Positions 14,676-26,200 of a stretch of DNA of 64,000 nucleotides are shown here, in pieces. How positions within the stretch are numbered: position 1 is the first letter of the stretch; every line of letters begins with the position of its first letter. The DNA is from Nemopilema nomurai (lineage: Eukaryota > Cnidaria > Scyphozoa > Rhizostomeae > Rhizostomatidae), in NCBI GenBank assembly GCA_003864495.1, contig ML133380.1:811129-875128 (forward strand). The letters run 5' to 3'. The notes under the pieces were generated by a model that was given only the letters and a program-made list of their open reading frames with translations, was not told where the DNA came from and did no database searches. The translations under genes were made by a program, and so were the position numbers.

Positions 14676-14911
14676 GAGCGAGAATGGCTTAGTGGCTAGA
14701 GGCGCTGACTACGGACCCAAGGTCTGTGGTTCGAGTTCCTGCCAAAAACCAAACTTTCACACAGAATGTGGAGGCTCGTCAGCTCTCTGTAATTCCAGGC
14801 ATAAGAAATCACGAGGTTTGGAGTGGTCACATCGAAGGGAAGGACCAGGACACTGCTCGATTAGCTTAAGCTTCTCAGTGTCCTAAAAACTATCTTCGGA
14901 AGCAAGGTAGA
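14676..14911 (+). mobile_element. tRNA-derived SINE, copy A
   Basis: Begins with a tRNA-like head: A box TGGCTTAGTGG and B box GGTTCGAGTTC. A roughly 150-base body follows and ends near GCAAGGTAGAA. The same element, diverged by scattered substitutions, lies on the minus strand at 51638-51874, which shows it is a dispersed family. No target-site duplication was clear for this copy. Confidence 0.85.
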
Positions 14912-16684
14912 AATAATTACAAATAAATACAAATGCAAATGGAGCAGAAAATTGATTGGAATCAATGTAGATAGTTAGGAATTCATTTGAAAAACTCTCT
15001 AGTGCAAAAAAGCCTAGGTCCGAGAAATAAAGTGTTCGCAAAACTGTGCCATCTTGAATTTGCATACAGTGTTGTTGCTGCAGTTGTGGCATTACGTCAT
15101 TCACATGCCGAGCTTCGAGTCAAACTTTCAAAACATTGATGCTCGTCGTTGAAGGTTCTTGATTTGAGTGTTGTCGTTTTTTCAGTCATCATAGGTATGA
15201 ATGATGGACTCTTTTCCTTATTAAGCCTTACTTCTAATTGCAAATATGTTAACTACATGTCCCTTATAGACAATATTGTTAGACACTACCTAGAAACTAC
15301 CCTAACTTCACGTTGTCACATAAAGGTATTAAATTACGAGAATTGTTTTGAATCAAGGTTCGTAAATCTGAGTTGGATTGAAATGAGTCAGTCTTAGAAC
15401 ATGATTTTTAACTGGAATTTTGTGTGCTCTAAATACCGGTTTAAAAGAATTTGTTTAGGCCGAGAGTAGAGATTTGATTTTTTTTTGATTGATTTTGATT
15501 TAGGCCGAGATTTCTCGGAACTGAAGATTCATTGTGAACGCGGTGGCAAAGCCAAAACCGTTCTGATCTCAACTTGTTCTGTAAATACCTATCAGCAGGG
15601 ACGCCTGCTGGAGATAAGGGCAGGAGGGGCAGTGCTGGTGCTGAGGGCAAATCGTAGAATTTTTCCATTAAAATAATCGAAAATTCTTTGGGTTGAAGTG
15701 GGTGTTGGTACGTTATAAAATATTGGTATGTTCCACCCATACAATTTTGACACTATTCTCGATACAAGTGGGTACAAAATGGCTTTATTCGCAACGTTTG
15801 GTTTATGAAATTTAAATGATCATTGGTGATTTAAATGGTTGGAAAATTCTGATTTCTAAGTCTAAATAATCTAAACCTAAATTAAGTCGAAATAATCCGG
15901 GGTTGCAGGATCATTGAAAGTGAAGAGGCAAATGATAATCACAATAAGCAAAAGCAGATCAAATAGTTGTTTATTCCAGTGGTTTAAAAAAGTCAGTTTT
16001 GTATGAGACGCCATTGGTTTTTCAAAGTTTGTTATTGTCTTCCGAAAAATAACTGTCTCTGGTCATTCTTTCTTTCCGGTGTCAAAGATCAACAGTATCA
16101 GAAAGGAGTTGTCATCAACTAGATTTCTATAATATTCTATAATCTTTTCATAGAAGTCGTATATTCAAGGGCACTTCTTGCCCCCTCTGCCCCTCCTGGA
16201 GGAGGGCAGGAGAGGCAGCAGCCCCCCAGCCCCCCCAGGGTAGGCGCCCCTGCCTATCAGTAATAAGTTGCGTAACAGATCAAACCTTAGGTGCAAACAG
16301 TAAAAGATCATCTGTACTGGTGACACAATTTTGATTTATTGGAGACTTGAATTAGCCCTAAAACAAATGGGGACTATTTGAGAACGGTGAGCTAGGACTC
16401 GGGGCCTGTGCAAAGCAGCTGTTTTAGATAGAGGAGCTTATGTTGATAGAACAGCCCATGATTTTTAGGAATGTTTCCAAATTCAGTGAAAAGTATTAAG
16501 AAATGATAAGCAATATTGTTATGTTAGATTTTTATAGTCTTTAGGAAGCCTCTGCTTTCCATCGGCTTTTCCTCTTAAGTATTTTGATGCTGATCCTCTA
16601 GGTGTACTTGTTTATTAACTATTGACCTTTGTAAAAGTTTAGTCTTGATATCTCTTTTCATTTATAAAACAGGTATTTTTATAG
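14912..16684. other. Upstream region of the RNF141-like gene
   Basis: The first coding exon of the RNF141-like gene follows a splice acceptor near 16671, so at least one non-coding 5' exon and the promoter should lie in this interval. They cannot be placed by eye. A C-rich inverted repeat (GCCCCTCCTGGAGGAGGGC) is at about 16190-16210. No other gene is seen. Confidence 0.4.
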
Positions 16685-19600
16685 ATGGGAAAGGTCCAGA
16701 GCCATGTTGCACAATCATTTAACCATATGCTCACAGAGGAGAGGAAAACTCAAATCCAAAGAAGTTTCGTCTGTTGCAAAGATAAAGCACAGCTCTTCAA
16801 GGAAATCACCTTGCTTACAAAGAGCAGTTTCCAAGGTTTGGAACCCTAAGCAACTGATATTTTTACTATATTTACGAAAAATGTTCTTCTGTGATTTTAT
16901 ACTAAAAGTTGCCCAGTTTTAAAATGTACTATCTAAAAATTCATTTTAGAACAGTACATATCCAAATTATGTAAAACTAAATGTGTTGTCAAATTTTTTA
17001 AATTGTCAAATGCCATGTTCAGAGGAAATAGATCTGTGTAACAACATGGTCACTGTTCAACATCTACACTTAATTTAGGTTTATCTACCCACAAATGTCA
17101 GGATTTTAAATATTCTAAATTTGTGCTGCTCTTACTTTGATGTTAAGCACTATGCATGTACTAATTCCAAAAATACTTACCTTTATTATTGTTTTAAGGA
17201 TCTTGTCAGTTTGTAATAAAAAATTTCGAAACTAAGTCTAGAGAACTGTCAGACTTGTTTTGTTAGATTTTTCAAATATGAATATTTATAAGATGAACAA
17301 TTTCATGCTATGTTAAAATTAATTTGTATTTTCAATGATTTTACAGATGCAATAGAAAGCCTTAATTCAATGTAAGTATTCTACAATTCTTAGCATTGAT
17401 TTCAAATGTGTGAATTGTAAAGTATTTGGGGTTTATAGAATCGGAAGGTTCTAAATCACTTCAGCAGCGATCCCAAAGAATCTCTGATTTTCACAATACA
17501 GGCGACCATGCAACACCTAATGATCACATTAAATGTGAAAATTAAGCTATTAAGCCATCACATGTTCAAAACAGTCATCTTAATCTCCATTCTTTACAAA
17601 AATACTTTGTTATTTCATTCATGAAATTAAGTTAACTTTTAGAAAATTATTAATGATTAAAGTTTTCTGACTTGTCTTCTTTCTCAATGGCTAGGAAAAG
17701 CTTTGTACTGTCAAGCACTTGTTCACATGTTTTTTTTCTACAATCTTTAGGTTGATAAAGTCAGGGCCCAACAATGGTGGTCTGGTTTTGTTTCACAGTA
17801 CTCCATGTGACAAGATTAACTGGAAAACGGCTGTCAGAATTTTCTGCATTCAGGTGTGAAATCTTTTTTTGCTTTTGGGGTACTTAGAAGTTTTAATATC
17901 ATCTGAAGAGCACATTGCACAAAACCTGTGCTATAAAGTGAAATTATCAATTGCCCATTCTAATATTTTATTCATTTTAACAATTCTTTCATAATGACAA
18001 TATTCTTTGGTTTTAACTATTGTTGATTTCACTGATGTTTGATGTCATTTATCTTAAAAAAATTCTATATAAAAATGTTTGCTTTTACCTTTTTTGCTTC
18101 ATGGAAGCTTTCAGTCACTTGATATCTTGATTTTTGTAAATAATGAAACTTTGATTTCACATTTTTGTGATTCAGACTGATCAGAATAACTCAGACCCAG
18201 TAGTGACACGGGTCATGAATATCAGCCAGTTCTGGACTCTTCGAGGTGAACTTATGCGCGAGTTTAGAAGGCATTGCTACCCTGATGATGAAAGCAGTTT
18301 CCAGTTTGTTGATACTGATGGAGAGCTAATATCCTCTGAGGTAAGACACCTAATCATTGCCATGTGTCAAATATGATGTTGATTTTTTCTTTCTTAAGAC
18401 CTTTTTAAGCAGATAATAGCTGCTATAGGCACCATTGAAACATACTGTAAATAAATTTTTCTTTGTTTGAATCTATTTCTTGTAAGTGAGACATTAGAGC
18501 AAATATGTTTAACAATTAATCAGTCTACAGTGTGCTTTGTAACTTAGATATGGTAATATGGGATTTCTTCTCAGCTTTATCAGGCATAGACAGAATTAGA
18601 ACAGCCCAGAGGTAAATCTGCCCTCTCCTTTGGAGTTAAAAAACGATTTTCAACAATTAATAGCATATCATTTTCATCTACTGTACAGCAATTTTAAAAT
18701 TTTATTTTGCAAAGTATTTATTTAAACATTTTATTTTCTCCTATTAAAGGGTGTTGATGAGTGTTCTGCCCAGATGATTGAAAGGTAACTTAGCATATTC
18801 CTTCCAATAGTCAAATGCAATTATCTGCATTAAAAACTTTTTTGATTACTAGAGCTAATTATTCTTCTAAATGAGAAATAGTAACTCATAATAATGATCA
18901 TAACCGTGAAGTAGCCAATCACAGGAACAGAGTTGTCTATCATTATTAGGGCAAAGTATGGATGCTGTAAATTGTTAACCAGTATCTGATTATTTGTAAG
19001 TAAAAATTATATCTTTTATTGCAGATTAAATGCTATAGACATAGAAGAAGAATGCAGCATTTGCATGGAAACTAAAGCTGATGTATCCCTTACTTGTGCT
19101 CACAGCTTTTGCAGGAATTGTATTGAGAAATGGTGAGGAAAAACGGTTGTTTCTACAACAAAGCATCATTCAGAAATCATTGTAGAACATAGTAATATAT
19201 TTATTGGTATTATGACCTCTTTGGGGGCAATGCAGGGAAATTCCTTTACATAATTTCTAAGCCCTTTCTGAGGCCTAGTTTTCACACCAAATTTCTGTCA
19301 TTTAGAATTAGATAAGTCAACCAAAAGAGAGCAAAGTGTTGATCGAATTCAACATTAATTACTGCAACATGAAACAATTTGATTTGGTTGTTGTTGACCA
19401 TTTCTGTCGCTCAATTTAGGGTCAATTGAGATATACAATATACAATATACAATATACAGCTTCTTGAGATATACAAAGAGTGAACTCTTTCAGTCTAGAA
19501 ATTAATAAAGTAATTATAATACAGAGGACTGCCCCTTGAATTTGGGACTCAGAAAATTGATAGGCCCTTAATTGCATTGACTCTTTAGTGACATAGGAAC

Positions 19601-20124
19601 CGGGAGCAAGAGGGACCATGGCTCCATAAATTTTTGGCAAAACATAGTGACCCTGTGAGACCCAAGAAGGCCCCTTGCAGAACAAAAATGAAAGTTGTTA
19701 TGTGTCTATTCTTCTATCTGCCCATTAAGTATATATGTCTTTTCTTCTGTCTGTCCACTAAGTAGTTATGTGTCTATTCTTCTATCTGCCCATTAAGTAG
19801 ATATGTGCCTATTCTTCTATCTGTTCATTAAGTAGTTGTGTGCCTATTCTTCTATCTGTCCATTAAGTAGTTGTGTGTCTATTCTTCTATCTAGATGATT
19901 CCTATGCCCCTGTACACATGTTTAATTTATCTATATAACATCTTGCTGACTCTGAGTTTTCTTCAAGGGCTTCCCACCAAACCGGTGACTTGAGGACATG
20001 CCCGCAATGTCGCCAGGTCATCAAAGCTGAGGATGAGTACTGGGTCATGACTGACATTCCGGACAAGAAAGAATTGCGTGAATACATGGCTTTGAGCATG
20101 GCGTCTCTGGCAACTGGGCTTTGA
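16685..20124 (+). CDS. RNF141: RNF141-like RING finger E3 ubiquitin ligase
   Basis: Coding exons 16685-16835, 17347-17371, 17751-17853, 18176-18340, 18750-18784, 19025-19132 and 19968-20124. Phases join to give 247 residues; human RNF141 is about 230. The N-terminus MGKV has glycine at position 2, so N-myristoylation is possible. The middle contains KINWKTAVRIFC and an MNISQFW stretch that match the RNF141 family's conserved core. The C3HC4 RING spans about 170-210: CSIC, CAH, FCRNC, CPQC, with the histidine at about 186. The RING fold recruits an E2 and promotes ubiquitin transfer; the substrate is unknown. The 25-base exon 2 is a microexon. The final exon follows a 36-bp minisatellite. The TGA stop is at 20122, and a candidate AATAAA is at about 20468. 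Confidence 0.93.
19697..19892 (+). repeat. 36-bp minisatellite, about 5 copies
   Basis: Direct repeats built around TATTCTTCTATCTG followed by CCATTAAGTAG, with small substitutions. They lie in the last intron of the RNF141-like gene, ending about 75 bases before its final splice acceptor. Confidence 0.85.
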
Positions 20125-23100
20125 GACAACAGACAGTTGTCAGTTCAGACAAAGCTCAGCCTATTGGTAAATTGTAGATAGATAGTTGTAGATAGTTTCG
20201 TCACAATGAGGTTTTTCTTGACGCATATTTATAAGGTGCGGTTGCCTAGAATAAGGAATATATTATGATGTGGCATAAGATTATGATATTTGATCAGAAT
20301 GCTCCACACCTTGTTTGCAGACTGCTTGTCACTGGGGTGGAACATTGTGGATAAATGTTGATCCAGTTTGGATATATTTTAAATACATGCCCTATTTTTT
20401 ACATACATTTTCATACCTCTCCACCTGAAAGCACATTAAGAACGTCCCCTTGATTCGTCAATTACTTAATAAACCTTAACAAAAACTGATAATGACTGTA
20501 TTATGTTTGATAGACTTGCTTCCCCTTTCAAATAGTGGTCTTTTAGTCGTCTATCTAATTGTTTGAACACGAATGCTTGACCACTTAATTGTTTGTATTA
20601 AATATACAAAGCAAGCTGCTCTTTGCCACTCCAAGCATTCATATAGTGCTTTATATTTATCTTTGTTTATGTATTTCAATTCAAAGGCTTGCAACGTGTT
20701 CCTTTTGGTCATTTAGCGTTTCTATGTAGAAAAACATTGTCCGTATTTTTGTAATTTCAAATCTGTGGACCTGTAATGTTTATTGTCAAAGATGTATTAA
20801 GGTAAAATTAAAACTGGCAAGAACATTTAGTCCTTTGCTGGCTCAAAAGTTTCCTCTAAACCTGAAAAATACCTGTTCTTGGAACAAGCTGGAACAAAGG
20901 TTAGCTTAAAAGCTCCAAGAATAATCTTACAGATGAGATGTTTCAATGGAAGTGAGATTGTCACCCAATTGATACTAATATCATCTCGGTTCCCAATTAC
21001 TTATAGACACTAAATAGTGTTACTAATTAAGCACTAATTAAGCAACGATTCTTGAATTTCAAACATGGAACATGGCGCAGTTATCCTAGACTTTGAAGGA
21101 GCTTTGGTGTTGTGGTACATAGACTGCTTTGCTTGACAATTTTCTTGGTCATCTCGAGTCAAATCTATACATGCTCCCTATGCTGTTACCAATAAATTGT
21201 CTTTTTAAAGTTTTCCATTTGCATGCATACCTGGAACCTCTGTATCCATGAGCATTGTGCACTGACTTCAATTTCTTCTTGGAAAACTGTGAAACAATTT
21301 CGACATTTCTCCGTTGCAGGAAGAAGTTAACTTTTCAGTCAATATCTTTGCAGCAAATATTGTGCTCTTCCTGATTTCTCACCGCGTCTTCCATCCACAT
21401 GTCCTTTAATTTGATAAAAGAAAAATAATCCGATAAATAAAAGTAATAAATGAGAGTAAATGTCTATTCAGCATAAATTCGGCAGGTTCAACATGACAGT
21501 AGGGTTCATATTTTACATTTAAGAGGGGGGGGGGGTTAAACGTAGGCCAAATGAAATCGCAACGGCAGAATTAGAAAACAAGGGATGGGCAGAAATGAAG
21601 TTTATAGTACGGACACCGAAAGCGACAAATTTATCAGAAATCTGGTCCACACTGTTCCCAAAATTACCCTCTCGATAAACAACGAACTGCGAAATATTTC
21701 CCGCGAGCCATTTCACTACCCGCGAGCGGCGTGATGAATCAAACAGATTGGCTGCGAGAGGATTTAACAAGCGAAGGGGAGAAAGTTTGAACTCGTTTTA
21801 ACTTTTAAGCGCGGAGAAATTTTTCGCGAGAATCACGAGTAAGGCCCACTACGCATGCTCATAACTCATTTCGCGCGAATGTTTTCGCATTTCGCTGGTT
21901 TCTTTCTCACTCGATTTTTGGCTTTATTCTTGTGCTACAAATCCAGACATTTTCAGCGACTGTTAATCCAGATTTGGATGCAAATCTGAGCAAACGAGCG
22001 TCTCTCACGTCGTTTCGAGGAATCTCTGACTCAATGAAACATCGATGGTATTGATATCGGAGGAGGGAAATAAACATTCACCTTGCCAGTTCAAAACAGA
22101 TGGGTACCGTCCAGCAGAGCACCATGGGTCTCTTGAGCTTTTACAAACTCTGATAATTCCAATGAGCCATTTACTAGTGTCTATTCCAAGCCCCGTCTTT
22201 TTACGTATTATTGTTTCTTCCACCAAGAGCGAAACGCTTCGATAAGGGCATATTTGCGACAAGGCAGGCTTGCACTGGTCGGATAATTTTAATGCTTTGG
22301 TGAATGTCCTATTTGGGGCCCCGACCAAATCCCACAAGCGAGCCATGCAAACGGTCTCAAGGCAGCCCCGAGGCAAAGATTTTGTCAACGGGTTATGACT
22401 TCTAAATTTTGATGTCAATAACAACTTACTACCCACGGGGCGCTTAATAAATGCAATGAATATAGAAAACTGATTCTGCATACATTAAAGGGGGGGTAAT
22501 CTAAACTGCAAGGGTTTGTGAAAACTAATAATGGGTCATACAACATTCGGATAAATATGAGCAAGCTTCGAGAAATGTTTGAATAAGGAAAGTACAAAAG
22601 AGACTGACGACTAATAACTAGTAGATGACCTATGCGAGCTGAATGACAAATCCGGATGATAAATTTCTACTTATTCTGATTGGAAACTATTATAGATTGC
22701 GAAATATGATTGGACAAAGATAACTGCCAATCAACCACTAATTGGCTGCAAATATGGAAGTGGCTGGGTAGAGTAACAGTAGTAGGTTAAAGTTCGTTCA
22801 TGGGAGCAATATTTCGGTGGGGGGGAGGGGGGCTGGGGGTTCGCCACTGTTTGAAACATTTGTGGTTGTACCTTAAAATAATAAAGTGGCGTGGTAAAAA
22901 TGCAGTACTAGGCATTATATGATCAAGCAAACTAATTTAAACATTTGCCAAAGCTCTTTTGAGGCTAAAGAAACTTGGTCACCGTCAAATTAAGGGAATT
23001 TGCCAAACATTTCTTGTTATGAGCCCAAGTCTCTGTCGATAACAACATGTTAGACAAAACACAAATCCGGGGTGCTCTGTCATCTAGCATTTGGGTTACT

Positions 23101-23268
23101 AGGTCATGCAATACCAGTTAAGAAAATACTTTTAAAAACTCAATTAAAACAATATGGACAAGATTTCATGATAAATACATATGGGGAAAATTGCAAGGAA
23201 AGTTAAGCCTCTGATCCATAAAATATATTTCAAATTGAAATTTAAACTCTGTTGCCAATTTTCAAGTT
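20125..23268. other. Convergent intergenic region with a CpG-rich patch
   Basis: This interval lies between the 3' ends of the RNF141-like and TOP3B genes. It holds a likely polyadenylation signal near 20468. A CpG-rich stretch at about 21690-22030 contains several CGCG tetramers. A run of G blocks at about 22816-22843 could form a G-quadruplex. A 158-residue minus-strand open frame at 22005-22481 resembles no family I know and is not called. Confidence 0.5.
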
Positions 23269-26200
23269 CTACAAAAAGTCAGCTAGGGACATTTTTTCCT
23301 TCGGTTTTGCACTGTATGCCGCTGCGTCTCCATAATCATCGTCAGAATCATAGCCACCACCTCTGCCCCTGCCTCCTTCCCCTTCCACGACCACGCCGTC
23401 GCCCTCTGCCACCCCGACCGCGTCTTCCTCTCCCGCCACCACCACCGTTTCCGCCATCAGAAACAACCCTGAGTTGACGGCTGCTATCATTGTCGAACCC
23501 AGGCTTCTTTGCCAATCCATAGGCTGTTACCATAGGAACAAAAATTGGGTCGCAAAAAGGACAGCCTTGGTGCCTTGGGGTGCCCACACTTGTCTGCGAC
23601 TAAAAGAAAATTAAAAAAGAAAATTAGAAAGGAGCGGAGATTAAAAAGGAAGAAAATTAAAATGAAAGGACTTCCTACAAACTAGCTCTAATATTTAAGA
23701 TTATGGGAAGGAGGAAAGAAATCCCTAATTTATGAATTTTCAGGTCGACCAGCAATCACATCTTTTACATTTTTTAAGATGATTATTTGATTCTATGATT
23801 GTTAACCAGCGAAAGAGGGCGTGACCTACCTTGTTGAATTCGACGTCCATGAAGGCCGAGCCACAGTCGCACTCGTCATCTGTCACAGCGACACGATGCG
23901 CGTCCTTGAAGAAATGCACGATAACTTTGCACCTGAAAGTGACAGAAAAGCGTCATAGAAATCAAGTGATTACGTACCAAGTATTTGATTACGGCATTTG
24001 TGAATGAAAAGTGATTGATTACGGCATTTGTGAACGAGTAAGGTGTAGCCACAACTTGATTATGCCTTCAGCTAATCACAGTGACCATGGTGATTATAAT
24101 ATATTTCATTTTATTATGATCCTAGAGGATAACATAGGCGATGTCCAATATATATAACGATCATACCCTTGCTATGATCAATGGTGATCAATGATGATTG
24201 AGCTGATCATGATGGCAATAGTGTTGGTTTGTTGATGACTGATGCTATGCTCGGCAATGAGGGTCATGGAGATAATAATGATGACCATGTGATTGTGTTG
24301 ATGATGATGATGATTTTGGTGATTACATGATTGTGATTATAATGGTGATCATGATGATAATGATGATAATGATCATATGCTAGTGATAATGATGATGATT
24401 ATGGTGATTACATGATTGTGATTATAACGATGATAGGGATCATATGATTATGATTAAAGTGATGATCACAACCACCAAGAACCAATTGTTATGGCAAGCT
24501 GTCGTCCAGCTCAGATATAAACACAAAGCCAACCCACTTGTTGCATGCCATTCTCCATTTTGGACCTGATGTGGCGTCGAACATCAGCGTGCCACTATCA
24601 CAGTCGATGCAACTTGCGACAGATAGACTCGCGATGGAGTGCTTACAAGAAGGGTGGGTACACTGGTTGCAGCACATTCCTTTTCGCATGTCTTCGAATG
24701 GCGGGTGATTATAGCAGTACGGACACATTGGTGTGCTCTGAAAAATTCAACAATCCATTGATCATAAATTGATTGCTTGATTCTTTGAGTGATTGATTGA
24801 TTGATTGACTGATTTACCGCTTGATTAATTGATTGACTGATACATTGACTGATTGCAATGTTTGATTGACTGATTGATTGACTGTAATGATTGATTGGCT
24901 GATCGATTGACCTTGGACATTGAAAGCTCTTTGCAATTTGATAAACATAAAACATATTTTTATTCTACTGCACAACGCCTAAATTGTTTAGGCAGCCAGA
25001 TGTTTCATGATCGTTACAGAACAGAGATTCTGATAGCCAGAATTTGCCTTTAACCTCTCAAATACGTCACTGGAGCAATATGCACAGGCAATGCTCAAAA
25101 TAAACCAGATTATAAGATGCGCCTTCACGGCGACCCACCTTGCCTCCTCTGCCAGCATAGAGAAGCAGTTCGAATTCATCCAAAGGACATCGAAGCTCCT
25201 TGACGAAATAAGGGTACGAACAAAATGACTGTAAGCATGATGTTCAGCATAATGAAGGGGTTGTACGCTAGGCACATAGTAACACCAGGTAACAGATACT
25301 TCAACGCAATATCACGGCTAGGTAATACCGGGCGATTAACAGGGGCAGGTTTCGAAACAAGAGTATAGCAATACGCGCCGCATAAGTATTGCACCACACC
25401 GTGCTAGGAAATACACAAACATTCACTTCGGCTTCGCAAAAACAAGTAATCACAGTCATTAGGGCTTCCTCTTTAAAAAAGGCAACAATCGTTTATACTC
25501 AAGGCGTTGATATCACAAGTGTTAGAATCAGTGACGTCATAAACGTTGGTGTTAGTGACGTCACTAGTGTCAGTATCAATGACGTAACAAGTGTAAATAA
25601 CAGTGACGTCACACGTGTTAGAACCAGTCACGTCATAAACGTTGGTGTTAGTGACGTCACTGGTGTTAGTATCAGTGACGTAACAAGTGTAAATAACAGT
25701 GACGTCACACATGTTAGAATCAGTGACGTCATAAACGTTGGTGTTAGTGACGTCACAAGCGTTAGTATCAGTATAAGTGTTAGTATCAGTGACGTCATAA
25801 GCGTTGGAGTTAGTGAGGCCACAACCATCTGGCACACAAAGTACATTCCTTTCTCCCTTCAAAAATGGCCTACGTCTAATTGTCCGTACCTGGGACAGAG
25901 GGAATTAGGGCTTCAAGAAGGACCCAAAGGGGAGTGAAAGAAAATTTCCAATGCTCATGATTCTTTAGAAGAGCCCCTTTGCTATCTCGGCAACTTGATG
26001 TCAAGTTTTCAGAGAACCCAACGGCCTAAGCAAGGCGAATTAACATTTGGATGATTACCTTGAAAAGCTTGAGATGTCCGTCGTAAGGCAAACTGTATGT
26101 CTCGTCACAGTGGGCGCAGTGCAGGCGACACGGCTTCGCAGTGATCAACTTCATGTAGCGACGGCACTTTCCGCACCTGTGAAGGAGCCAGACAAATTAA

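Noticed and set aside
22005..22481. 158-residue minus-strand open frame
   Set aside because: It has no recognisable domain, overlaps a plus-strand open frame, and shows no splice or family support. It may be chance or a decayed element.
25389..25937. 182-residue repetitive open frame, with others on the opposite strand
   Set aside because: It comes from a 24-base array; a period divisible by three keeps several frames open. It lies within a TOP3B intron.
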